Assembly (NCBI GenBank): GCA_051872335.1
Contig: JBJEDT010000018.1
Coordinates: forward strand, 1-36,536
Source of the DNA: SUG2458 sp051872335
Lineage (GTDB): Bacteria > Bacillota_I > Bacilli_A > RFN20 > CAG-826
DNA length: 36,536 nucleotides
Direction of reading: 5' to 3'
The number at the start of each line of letters is the position of its first letter. Within the stretch, counting starts at the first letter, position 1. Of the stretch, positions 1 through 8,116 are shown piece after piece. The notes under the pieces were generated by a model. That model was not told where the DNA came from. It saw only the letters and a program-made list of their open reading frames with translations, and searched no databases. Both the position numbers and the translations under genes were made by a program.

Positions 1-53
1 AAAGGAAAAGTTATAAAGTTATTCATATCTTTGAGTAATTTTATAATACAAGG
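1..53. repeat. Left copy of a 53-bp terminal inverted repeat
   Basis: Bases 1-53 are the exact reverse complement of bases 36484-36536; identity stops at base 54. The repeat holds a TATAAT (42-47) and the AAGG ribosome site (50-53) for the gene starting at 60, so this copy looks native to its context. The repeat may extend beyond the window. It may be an assembly fold-back rather than biology. Confidence 0.9.
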
Positions 54-59
54 CACTTT

Positions 60-392
60 ATGAAATATATATTAAATTTATTTATTGAAAACAACGATAA
101 ATCTTTTTTGTTTTTAAGATTCTTACGTGCTAATGGCTATAACGGAACTGTCTTTTCAACAGCTTCTTTAAAGCACACATTAGAAGATGCAACTGATGAT
201 GATAAAATATTTATCAATCTTCACCATTTAGATCCAAAAAGTTTAGTAGAAGCAACTTATTGTTTCTTTATTGTAGAAGAAGAAAAACTTGAAGAATTAA
301 AACAATTAATCCGTGAAAAAACAAATCAATTTACAACTATAAAGGGTGGTATGTATTCATACGCACTTAATGATTTTGAAGGCTCTTTCTAG
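60..392 (+). CDS. Small PII-like (ferredoxin-like fold) protein, putative antiporter regulator
   Basis: A 110-residue soluble protein with no signal peptide or membrane segment. The predicted order is beta (1-10), helix (13-25), beta and loop (28-40), beta (63-73, running into EEEK), helix (74-86), beta (91-104). This beta-alpha-beta-beta-alpha-beta pattern is that of PII/CutA-like trimeric signalling proteins; I infer the fold and did not match it to a named family. The start is ATG 60, with AAGG at 50-53 and an in-frame stop at 36-38 that excludes an earlier start. It ends one base before the antiporter start at 394, so the two are almost certainly translationally coupled. Because PII-like proteins often gate a neighbouring transporter, regulation of the antiporter is the likeliest role. 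It could also be an unrelated small protein of similar topology. Confidence 0.75.
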   Translation: MKYILNLFIENNDKSFLFLRFLRANGYNGTVFSTASLKHTLEDATDDDKIFINLHHLDPKSLVEATYCFFIVEEEKLEELKQLIREKTNQFTTIKGGMYSYALNDFEGSF

Positions 393-393
393 T

Positions 394-1683
394 ATGGGAT
401 ATACTTTTTTATATGCAGCCATAGCGTTAGTTATTGGTTTACTTTCAACACGCTTAATGAAAAAAATTAAACTACCTAATGTCACTGGCTATTTATTAAC
501 GGGCATTATTATTGGCCCATATGTTTTAGGATTATTCTTTAATAACTTTGATTTTGCTAATGCTAGTACAGGCCCAATTGCTAATATTGTAACAAATAAT
601 TTAAGTTGGATTTCTGAAGTAGCATTAGGCTTTATTGCCTTTACTATTGGTACATCTTTTAAAATGGACTCTTTAAAATTTGTAGGTAAAAGAGTAATTG
701 TAATTACAATAGCAGAAGCTCTTTGTGCTGCTCTATGTGTATTTGTTGGGATTATGATTTTACACTTTATTTTCCCTTCAAAAATTACTTGGGAACTAGT
801 ATTAATTTTAAGTGCTATTTCTTGTGCTACTGCTCCTGCAGCAACATTAATGGTTATCAAGCAATACAAAGCACGAGGCCCTGTTGTTTCAACATTACTT
901 CCAGTTGTAGCTCTTGACGATGCTGCTGCATTAATTATGTTTTCAATTTTATTTACGATTGCAAAAACAATATCTTTAGGAAGTGGATTTGATTTTTATA
1001 GGACAATCTTGAAACCACTTATTGAAATTACAATTTCACTTGGGTGTGGTGCTTTAGTTGGTTTATTAATTTCACTCAATTTTAAATTCTTTAAATCGAG
1101 AGCTAATCGTATGATTTGGTGTATTGCAGGAATTCTTATTAATCTTGGTTTATGCTATTTATTCAAATTATCAGCTCTTGGTGAGTTCGAACTATCCAGT
1201 CTTTTAATGTGTATGATGGCTGGAGCAATAGTTGTTAACTTGAGACATGACTCAAACGAAACATTTGCTTACATTGATAAATTTACTCCTCCATTCTTCA
1301 TGTTATTTTTTATCATTAGTGGTTCTACATTAGATTTAACAATCTTTGCAAGTAAATCTGCATTTGTAATTTTGGGCATTGCATTTACTTATATTATCTT
1401 CCGTGTTATTGGTAAATGGGTTGGTGCTTATTCCGGAGCTAAAGTTACAAATGCTGAACCTCAAGTTCAAAAATATTTAGGATTTACTTTAATTCCGCAA
1501 GCTGGTGTTGCTATTGGTTTAGCAACTTCAGCAGGAAAGTCATTTGCTTCAATAAATCCACTATTAGGACAAATGATAGTTGCTATTATTTTAACTTCAA
1601 CTATTGTTTATGAACTAGTTGGACCTGTCATTACTAAAATTTCTTTACAAAAAGCTGGAGAAATTAAAGAAGAACAAATTTAA
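394..1683 (+). CDS. Cation:proton antiporter, CPA2/KefB-like membrane domain
   Basis: A 429-residue polytopic membrane protein with about 12-13 hydrophobic segments. The segment LPNVTGYLLTGIIIGP (27-42) is typical of the first helices of CPA antiporters. The ATAPAATLMVIKQYKARGP stretch (145-163) and the acidic pair D175-D176 correspond to the ion-binding core of CPA transporters. It should exchange K+ or Na+ for H+ at the cytoplasmic membrane. There is no C-terminal RCK/TrkA-N domain, so regulation may come from the upstream PII-like protein. I chose ATG 394 because it lies one base after the stop of the previous gene, with GAAGG upstream. In-frame ATGs at 346 and 370 would add residues overlapping the previous gene and lack a ribosome site. 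The ion cannot be told from sequence. Confidence 0.85.
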   Translation: MGYTFLYAAIALVIGLLSTRLMKKIKLPNVTGYLLTGIIIGPYVLGLFFNNFDFANASTGPIANIVTNNLSWISEVALGFIAFTIGTSFKMDSLKFVGKRVIVITIAEALCAALCVFVGIMILHFIFPSKITWELVLILSAISCATAPAATLMVIKQYKARGPVVSTLLPVVALDDAAALIMFSILFTIAKTISLGSGFDFYRTILKPLIEITISLGCGALVGLLISLNFKFFKSRANRMIWCIAGILINLGLCYLFKLSALGEFELSSLLMCMMAGAIVVNLRHDSNETFAYIDKFTPPFFMLFFIISGSTLDLTIFASKSAFVILGIAFTYIIFRVIGKWVGAYSGAKVTNAEPQVQKYLGFTLIPQAGVAIGLATSAGKSFASINPLLGQMIVAIILTSTIVYELVGPVITKISLQKAGEIKEEQI

Positions 1684-1717
1684 AAAGCTTGCAACTATTG
1701 TTGCAAGTTTTTCTTTT
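1683..1717. terminator. Bidirectional terminator between antiporter gene and SHOCT-like gene
   Basis: Stem CTTGCAAC (1688-1695) / GTTGCAAG (1700-1707) with loop TATT, flanked by A-runs on the left and T-runs on the right, so it can stop both strands. The hairpin overlaps the last codons of the minus-strand gene ending at 1695. Confidence 0.8.
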
Positions 1718-2318
1718 CTCCAAACAAAATTTTTTCTTTTTGAATTTTAAACTCTTCATCATTAATCAATTTTAAATCTAATAATGATTTCCATTCTTTA
1801 ATCAAGTTTATATCATTTTCTATATTATTATTAATTTTTTTACTGTTAATAAAATTAGTCTTCACCTTTTCATATTCATCTTTGCTAAGTGTTTTACTAT
1901 CCAATAATTCCTTATATAACATTAGCTTTGAAGGGGCTAGAATTTTTAGTTTCTTATTTCTTTTTTGCTCTAAAGTATTTAAATGTGAGATAAGTATGGA
2001 TTCTATTAAATATACCAAAGAACTTAAAAGTAGAAGACTACAAGAAATAATTAATAAGACTACTTCAAAATATAAACTATAAAAATCAAAAATATAAAAT
2101 AATCTTACTAATGAGTACATACTTGCAAATGAATAACCTAAAATATTTAGACATTTAATTTTTGAAAATGAAAGAGCTAATATAATAGGAAAAATATAGG
2201 TCATTAACGTCTCACTTCTATAAAAGTGATCTTCGTCTTTAAAATAATCTAAAAAATATGCTATGTAAAAAATCATAAATCCTAATAAAACAAAAAACCT
2301 ACCTAAATTACGTTTCAT
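1695..2318 (-). CDS. Membrane protein with C-terminal SHOCT-like helices
   Basis: A 207-residue protein. The N-terminal half has four or so hydrophobic segments (about 8-25, 38-55, 62-78, 80-112). The C-terminal half is soluble and carries two copies of a short helical pattern, LMLYKELLDSKTLSKDEYEK (132-151) and IKEWKSLLDLKLINDEEFKI (173-192). This is the leucine-rich 'L..G/K.I(T/S)xEEF' signature of SHOCT-type oligomerisation helices. The start ATG at 2318 has AGGAG just upstream. It stands alone between convergent antiporter and ABC-transporter genes. Function unknown; SHOCT helices usually mediate self-association of membrane or phage-like proteins. The coding sequence is even more AT-rich than its neighbours. 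Confidence 0.7.
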   Translation of the reverse strand: MKRNLGRFFVLLGFMIFYIAYFLDYFKDEDHFYRSETLMTYIFPIILALSFSKIKCLNILGYSFASMYSLVRLFYIFDFYSLYFEVVLLIISCSLLLLSSLVYLIESILISHLNTLEQKRNKKLKILAPSKLMLYKELLDSKTLSKDEYEKVKTNFINSKKINNNIENDINLIKEWKSLLDLKLINDEEFKIQKEKILFGEKKNLQQ

Positions 2319-2388
2319 AAATTTCTCCTGACTATATTATAAAAAGTAAGAATGTCATTTTATGATGTAATTTGGTAGGTATATTTTT

Positions 2389-5076
2389 TTATTCTACACT
2401 CTTTAAACTTTCAATCATATCGATTTTCTTTAAACTAAAATGTGTAATGAAATTAACAATAAATGTAAAGACAAATGCTAGGGCTGCTGATACTAAATAA
2501 CTAACCCAAGTAATACCTAAGATGAAACTAGCTTTTTCTATTTCAACAGTTTTCAAAACAAAACCTGTTAAGAAATAACCACCTAATAATCCTAATGCTA
2601 CTCCAACAATCGTTAGAATTATGTTTTCTTTTGTAATATAACTATCAACTTCTTTGTTGTAGAAACCTAGAAGTTTTAGTGTAGCAATTTCTCGTTTTCT
2701 TTCATGAATATTAATATTAGATAAATTATATAAAACAACAAATGCTAATAAAGCAGCTAAGACAATTAAAATAATTACAACATTATTTAATGAACTTAAC
2801 ATGTCGTCAACATTATCAACCATAACACTTATAAATTGAACAGATAAAACCTTTTCATTTTCTAGCAACGATTTAGTAAAGGCATCTTGTTGCTCTTCAC
2901 TCATTTCATTTACATGAAGATAAATACAATTAGGCTTATAAGTAAAAGATGCATCCTCAAAAGTTTCTCTATCCATAAATACGTAATGCTGGAAGTAAAT
3001 CTCTACAATAGCGGATATTTCAAATTCTGCCGATTTATTATTTGAATCTTTCAATTCAATTTTATCTCCCACTGAAACATTTTTTATTTCAGCAAGTTTA
3101 TTTGTAATTACAACTTTTCCTTTTTCTAGATGTACTGGTTCTTGTGTCTTTTTGTCATATAAGTTAACAAAAGTATCAAGAGTTTCATTATCTTCAACTA
3201 CTGTCCAGTTAATATTAGTATTCGAAGCAGTTCCACTAATTAATTGAATAGGTGTAGTTGAAGTTATATTAGGGTCATTAAAAATTTCTAAATCAGTTGT
3301 AGGATCATAATTATTTACTAAAACCATCGTGTCAAAATTATATACTTCTCCAAATTGTTTACCTGCAAGACAAGATAAAGAATCTTTCAAACCAAATCCT
3401 GTTAGCATTAAAGCAGTACAACCCATAATACCAAAAACAGTAGCAAATACTCTTTTTTTGTATCGACCAATATTACGTATTGTTATTTTATTAGAAAAAT
3501 TAATTTTGTTCCAAATAAAAGGTATCTTTTCTAACAAAACACGTTTACCTTGCTTTGGAGCTTTTGGTCTCATTAATTCAGCAGGTTTTTCCTTTAATAC
3601 TCTTAAAGCTGTAACTAATGTAGCTCCCACTATACAAACACAAGAAATTAAAATTGGTATTAAAGAAATTAAAACATCTAGTTTTAATACCATTGTTGGA
3701 ACATCAAATAAGATTTTATATATTCCATAAATAATTGATGGCACAACAAATCCTCCTGATATTCCTCCTACAATTCCTCCACAAATTGTTGCTACGAAAG
3801 CAAAGAAAATGTATTTCCCCATGATTTGAATATTTGAAAATCCCAAAGATTTTAAAGTACCAATTTCTGTACGTTCGTCTTCTACAAGGCGACTCATAGA
3901 AATTAAACTAATAAGAGTTGCTACTATGAAAAAGACAATTGGAAATACTTGACCTAGATTTGCTACGCTTTGAGCATCATCAATAAATTCTCTATACGTA
4001 GTATAGTCATTACGATTATTTATGTACCAAGTAGGAGTTTGAATATCATCAATTTCTTCATATGCATTTTCTATTTCTATAATGAAATTATTATAACTTT
4101 CGTTATACTCAATATAAGCAGCATTATATTCATTTAATTTATTAATATATTGAAGATTTAAAGCATAATATTCCTCACTAGTTGGTTCAAATGTATTCAT
4201 ATAATTATATAAATTATCTAAATTCGTTTGTAATATATCTAATTGACTTTTAACAATTGAAAGTTCATTTAAACCATTTTCTTCAGCTTCTTCTACTTTT
4301 TCATATAAAGGAGTTTTAATTTCATCTTCTCTTCGTGATTCTCCTTCTTTTTTGATTTTTTCAATATTCTTAGTAACACTTTCAATTAAATTATCATAAT
4401 TGTCACTAGATGTAATTTTATTTTTTGCACCATCTACTGTGATATATATAGATGTGTAGTAGTCTTGATCAAAAGCCTCAGGATTAACAAATGTATAATA
4501 ATTAATAACACCAATGCCAATAGAAGTATTTCCTCTATCACTCGTGGTCTCTGCATTATTAATATATAAAGTACTTTTTACTGTACCAACAATAGTAAAA
4601 GTATCTTCAATTAAGTTAGTAGAACTTATGTTTATCGTATCACCTAAGTTCATTTCATTTTTAGAAAGAAACTTTTCTTCTACAACAATTTCGTTATTTG
4701 AGAACGGAAGACGTCCATCAATTAAATCAACAGTATTAATATAACTAGTGAGTGAAGAAATATTAATTACAGCTTCTTCATTTGGTAAACTAATCATACA
4801 ATCTATAGAATGGGCTCCTTCAACTTCGAGAACACCATCTACATCTTTAATGTAAGAAACATCATTTAGTGACATACCCATGTCACTTTGAATTTTAATA
4901 TCATAATGATTATGAGCATCAAAATATTTATCGATAGAATACTTAAAATCTGGTGCAGTATTATTAATACCAGAATAAGTAAACGTTGCTAGAAAACTCA
5001 TCATCATTAATGAACAAAAACGAGCACGATTTTTATTTATAGTTCGGAAACTATTAGTAACAACTCTATTTTTCAT
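2389..5076 (-). CDS. ABC transporter permease with two FtsX domains (MacB/ABC3 type)
   Basis: An 895-residue membrane protein with the duplicated ABC3 permease layout. It has one N-terminal helix (about 18-38), a large extracytoplasmic domain including a coiled-coil stretch (about 250-340), and a three-helix FtsX block (about 380-500). A second membrane helix (about 550-570) and second extracytoplasmic domain precede a final three-helix FtsX block (about 765-890). This architecture is typical of Firmicutes exporters and peptide or lipoprotein-related transporters that work by mechanotransmission. I chose ATG 5076 because it falls one base after the stop of the ATPase gene (TAA T ATG) with GAGTGG upstream; a longer start at 5115 would overlap the ATPase. 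Partner: the ATPase directly upstream. The substrate is not deducible. Confidence 0.88.
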   Translation of the reverse strand: MKNRVVTNSFRTINKNRARFCSLMMMSFLATFTYSGINNTAPDFKYSIDKYFDAHNHYDIKIQSDMGMSLNDVSYIKDVDGVLEVEGAHSIDCMISLPNEEAVINISSLTSYINTVDLIDGRLPFSNNEIVVEEKFLSKNEMNLGDTINISSTNLIEDTFTIVGTVKSTLYINNAETTSDRGNTSIGIGVINYYTFVNPEAFDQDYYTSIYITVDGAKNKITSSDNYDNLIESVTKNIEKIKKEGESRREDEIKTPLYEKVEEAEENGLNELSIVKSQLDILQTNLDNLYNYMNTFEPTSEEYYALNLQYINKLNEYNAAYIEYNESYNNFIIEIENAYEEIDDIQTPTWYINNRNDYTTYREFIDDAQSVANLGQVFPIVFFIVATLISLISMSRLVEDERTEIGTLKSLGFSNIQIMGKYIFFAFVATICGGIVGGISGGFVVPSIIYGIYKILFDVPTMVLKLDVLISLIPILISCVCIVGATLVTALRVLKEKPAELMRPKAPKQGKRVLLEKIPFIWNKINFSNKITIRNIGRYKKRVFATVFGIMGCTALMLTGFGLKDSLSCLAGKQFGEVYNFDTMVLVNNYDPTTDLEIFNDPNITSTTPIQLISGTASNTNINWTVVEDNETLDTFVNLYDKKTQEPVHLEKGKVVITNKLAEIKNVSVGDKIELKDSNNKSAEFEISAIVEIYFQHYVFMDRETFEDASFTYKPNCIYLHVNEMSEEQQDAFTKSLLENEKVLSVQFISVMVDNVDDMLSSLNNVVIILIVLAALLAFVVLYNLSNINIHERKREIATLKLLGFYNKEVDSYITKENIILTIVGVALGLLGGYFLTGFVLKTVEIEKASFILGITWVSYLVSAALAFVFTFIVNFITHFSLKKIDMIESLKSVE

Positions 5077-5077
5077 A

Positions 5078-5779
5078 TTACCACTCAATATCATCGATAG
5101 ATGTTGGCTTATCATTTATTATGATATCTTCGACTCCACCATTTTTAAATTTAATGACCTTATGTGCCATAGGTGCAATGGCACTATTATGGGTAATAAT
5201 AATAACAGTCATATTCTCGTTTTTTGATGTTTCTTCAAGTAATTTTAAAATTTGTTTGCCAGTTTTATAATCCAAGGCACCCGTTGGTTCATCGCATAAT
5301 AAAAGTTTTGGATTTTTTGCTAGTGCTCTTGCAATAGCAACACGTTGTTGTTCTCCCCCTGATAATTGAGAAGGAAAATTATGAATTCGATCACTTAGAC
5401 CAACTTTAGACAAAATTTCTGTTGGCTCAAGATGGTCTTTACATAATTGAACAGCTAGTTCAACATTTTCAAGAGCTGTTAAATTTTGAACTAAATTATA
5501 AAATTGAAAAACAAATCCAATATCATGTCTACGATATGTAATGATGTCTTTACTATTTAATTTAGTAATATCTACACCATCAATAATAACTTCACCACTC
5601 GTAGCTTGATCCATTCCACCTAAAATATTTAAGCAAGTAGTCTTCCCAGCTCCTGATGGACCAAGAATAACAACTAATTCGCCTTTATCAATTTCAAATG
5701 AAGCATCGTTTAATGCTTTAATTTGAACTTCCCCAGTTCCATATACTTTATTCACATTTTTTAATTCTATATATGCCAT
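5078..5779 (-). CDS. ABC transporter ATP-binding protein, MacB/LolD type
   Basis: A 233-residue cytoplasmic ATPase. Walker A is GPSGAGKT (40-47), Q-loop FQFYNLVQNL (91-100), signature LSGGEQQ (139-145), Walker B LLLCDEP (159-165), D-loop GALD (167-170) and H-loop His at about 197. The closest family pattern is the MacB/LolD/FtsE-like group that pairs with FtsX-domain permeases, which fits the coupled 895-residue permease downstream. A ribosome site lies ahead of ATG 5779 in the short gap to lysR (36 nt). The LysR gene upstream on the same strand might be co-transcribed with the transporter, since I see no convincing terminator between them. Confidence 0.92.
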   Translation of the reverse strand: MAYIELKNVNKVYGTGEVQIKALNDASFEIDKGELVVILGPSGAGKTTCLNILGGMDQATSGEVIIDGVDITKLNSKDIITYRRHDIGFVFQFYNLVQNLTALENVELAVQLCKDHLEPTEILSKVGLSDRIHNFPSQLSGGEQQRVAIARALAKNPKLLLCDEPTGALDYKTGKQILKLLEETSKNENMTVIIITHNSAIAPMAHKVIKFKNGGVEDIIINDKPTSIDDIEW

Positions 5780-5815
5780 ACTATACTCCTTTTCGATTCT
5801 ATAAATTCAAAAGAA

Positions 5816-6706
5816 TTAAGCTTTTTTCTTTACAGAATCTTTTATAAAATCTATAAATTTTTCTTCTAATAAAGGAAGTTGTCTTCCTTTTTTCCAAACA
5901 AAATAATAATCAAGATAATAATCATCTTGTCCTCTTAATTTCTTAACAACAAGTGAATCATTTATATTTTGGTGTGGTTCTGGAAATAATGATATTCCAA
6001 CATTTCTACTTACTAATGCTACAGCATCTAGAAAGTTATCTACTTCAAAAGAAATATTTGGTGTTATCTTTTCATTTCTAAACCATTTAGAAATGTTATA
6101 AACTGTTGACTTTCGAGTTGGAACAATTAAGTTCTCACTTTCCAATTCTTTTAAAGACACATATTCACTTTCTTTTTTAGCTAAAGGGTGATCCTTATTA
6201 ATTAAAGCTACCATACTATCTTTTCCGACACTAAAGCCATTCAATAGTACTTGATCATATGGTGCAGTAATTACAGCAAGAGTAAGTTCTCCATTTTCAA
6301 TTTTTTCTATTAAGTCATCACTATTACTGTCAAGAATTCTAAACTTTACATTTGGATATTTATTTACAAAATTAGGAATCCATTCTGATCCAATATTATT
6401 AGCAACTCCTTCAACAAGTCCAATAGAAATAGTACCTTGGATACCACATGTCATAGAGACTATTTCTTCTCCTACCTTTTTTGTAAGATTAACAATCTCT
6501 TTTGCACGAACATATAATAGCTTACCAACATCAGTTAATTTTAAATGTCGTTTGCCACGAATAAATAATTGACTTCCTAATTCTTCTTCTAAATTCTTCA
6601 TTTGATAACTTAGTGGAGGTTGGCTCATATTTAATATGTTAGCTGCTTTAGTGATATTCAATTCTTCCGCCACTACAATAAAATATTTCAGTGTTCTTAA
6701 TTCCAT
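5816..6706 (-). CDS. LysR-family transcriptional regulator
   Basis: A 296-residue regulator. The N-terminal winged helix-turn-helix (about 1-60) carries AANILNMSQPPLSYQMKNLE (21-40), the classic LysR recognition helix. The effector-binding periplasmic-binding-like domain covers about 88-290. ATG 6706 is favoured because AAGGAGG sits five bases upstream, while the in-frame ATG at 6727 would place that ribosome site inside the gene. The gene is divergent from purA and precedes an ABC transporter on the same strand. An ATAC-N7-GTAT palindrome overlapping its leader suggests autoregulation. It may control the ABC transporter, the purA operon, or both. The effector is unknown. Confidence 0.9.
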   Translation of the reverse strand: MELRTLKYFIVVAEELNITKAANILNMSQPPLSYQMKNLEEELGSQLFIRGKRHLKLTDVGKLLYVRAKEIVNLTKKVGEEIVSMTCGIQGTISIGLVEGVANNIGSEWIPNFVNKYPNVKFRILDSNSDDLIEKIENGELTLAVITAPYDQVLLNGFSVGKDSMVALINKDHPLAKKESEYVSLKELESENLIVPTRKSTVYNISKWFRNEKITPNISFEVDNFLDAVALVSRNVGISLFPEPHQNINDSLVVKKLRGQDDYYLDYYFVWKKGRQLPLLEEKFIDFIKDSVKKKA

Positions 6707-6716
6707 AACATCCTCC

Positions 6717-6741
6717 TTATCATACATTTTTTGTATGATAA
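6717..6741. promoter_or_regulatory. Perfect 10-bp inverted repeat, candidate LysR operator
   Basis: TTATCATACA (6717-6726), 5-bp spacer, TGTATGATAA (6732-6741). It contains ATAC-N7-GTAT and T-N11-A, the LysR-type box, and lies between lysR and purA, touching the lysR ribosome site (6712-6718). It could act as an operator or as a leader hairpin. Confidence 0.6.
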
Positions 6742-6800
6742 CTATAATATAATATGTATTTTATCTAAAATAAAGTAAGTTTTATAATTTTTTTGTAAAG

Positions 6801-6819
6801 AAAATACTTTTAGTATTTT
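6801..6819. promoter_or_regulatory. 7-bp inverted repeat next to purA ribosome site
   Basis: AAAATAC (6801-6807) and GTATTTT (6813-6819) around a 5-base spacer, directly before the AGGAGG of purA (6820-6825). It shares ATAC/GTAT half-sites with the palindrome at 6717-6741. It may be a second regulator site or an RNA hairpin limiting access to the ribosome site. Confidence 0.35.
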
Positions 6820-6830
6820 AGGAGGCAAAT

Positions 6831-8108
6831 ATGAATAATTGTGCAATTGTCGGAATTAACTGGGGAGACGAAGGCAAAGGAAGAATGGTGGACCTAATTA
6901 CTACCGATTTTGATATTGTTGTTAGATATCAAGGTGGTGGAAATGCAGGACATACTGTAGTAAATGAGCTAGGAAAATTTGCTCTTCATTTATTACCATC
7001 TGGAATTTTTAGAAATGGAGTCGTTAATATTTTAGGTAACGGTGTTGCTCTTGATTTAGAAAACTTATGGAAAGAAATTGATGAACTACAATCAAGAGGA
7101 ATTAGTATTACTCCTGAAAATTTAAAAATAAGTTCAAGAGCGTCTTTATTATTACCTTGGAGTAGAGATTTAGATGAACTCGAAGAAAAAAGATTAAAAG
7201 ATAAAAAGTTTGGCTCAACTAAACAAGGTATTGCTCCATTCTATAGTGATAAATATCAAAAGAAAACTATTTTAGCAGGTGAACTATTTTATAAAGAAGA
7301 ATTACTTGAGCATTTAAAAGGCATTTTAGAATGGAAAAATCTAACACTTAAAAAGGTATATCATGGTAAAAAATATACTTTAAAAGACATGGAAAAATAT
7401 TTTGAATTTTTTGGTGAAAAATTAAAACCATTTATTTGTGATACTTCAGGTTATTTATATGAACAAGCCTCATTAGGTAAAAACATATTATTTGAAGCTC
7501 AACTAGGTGCTTTAAGAGATATTGATTTTGGAATCTATCCTTATACAACTTCAAGTAATACTATAGCTGCATATGCTCCGATTGGAGCTGGTGTTCCTTC
7601 TTTATCAATAAATAAAATAATTGGTGTGGTTAAAGCATATTCCACTTGTGTTGGCGAAGGACCTTTTGTTTGTGAATTATTTGGGGAAGAAGCTGAAGCA
7701 TTACGTGAAGCAGGACACGAATATGGAGCAAAAACTGGAAGACCTAGAAGAGTTGGACCTATTGATATAGTCGCTACAAGATATGGAGTTCAAGTTCAAG
7801 GAGCAACAGAAATTGCTTTAACAAAACTCGATGTCTTATCTTCAATGGATAAAATACCTGTTTGTGTTTCTTATGAATTAGAAGGAAAAGAAATTAATAA
7901 TTTCCCATTCCCTGTAGATTTAAATAAAGCAAAACCAATTATTAAATATGTTAAAGGATGGAAACAAGATATTTCTTCTATTAGATCTTGGTCAGAACTT
8001 CCTACAAATGCTAAAAAATATGTAAAATATATAGAAGAAGCAATTGGTTGTAAAATCAAATATGTTTCTGTCGGACCAGAAAGAGATAGCATCATTATAA
8101 GAAAGTAG
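6831..8108 (+). CDS. purA: Adenylosuccinate synthetase
   Basis: A 425-residue cytoplasmic enzyme making adenylosuccinate from IMP, aspartate and GTP. WGDEGKG (11-17) holds the catalytic Asp13 and the phosphate loop, and GGGNAGH ends with the general acid His41. The motifs TTSSN, KAYSTCVGEGPF and KTGRPRRVG follow in the C-terminal half. The sequence is of the divergent clostridial type: it has FEAQLGALRDIDFG where the E. coli-type enzyme has an EGAQG motif, and Cys in place of the Arg of the usual KAYSTRVG. The start has AGGAGG six bases upstream. It is the first gene of purA-purB-pyrG, with 8 nt to purB. No other de novo purine genes are present here, so the pair may serve IMP-to-AMP conversion in salvage. 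Confidence 0.95.
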   Translation: MNNCAIVGINWGDEGKGRMVDLITTDFDIVVRYQGGGNAGHTVVNELGKFALHLLPSGIFRNGVVNILGNGVALDLENLWKEIDELQSRGISITPENLKISSRASLLLPWSRDLDELEEKRLKDKKFGSTKQGIAPFYSDKYQKKTILAGELFYKEELLEHLKGILEWKNLTLKKVYHGKKYTLKDMEKYFEFFGEKLKPFICDTSGYLYEQASLGKNILFEAQLGALRDIDFGIYPYTTSSNTIAAYAPIGAGVPSLSINKIIGVVKAYSTCVGEGPFVCELFGEEAEALREAGHEYGAKTGRPRRVGPIDIVATRYGVQVQGATEIALTKLDVLSSMDKIPVCVSYELEGKEINNFPFPVDLNKAKPIIKYVKGWKQDISSIRSWSELPTNAKKYVKYIEEAIGCKIKYVSVGPERDSIIIRK

Positions 8109-8116
8109 GGATAACA

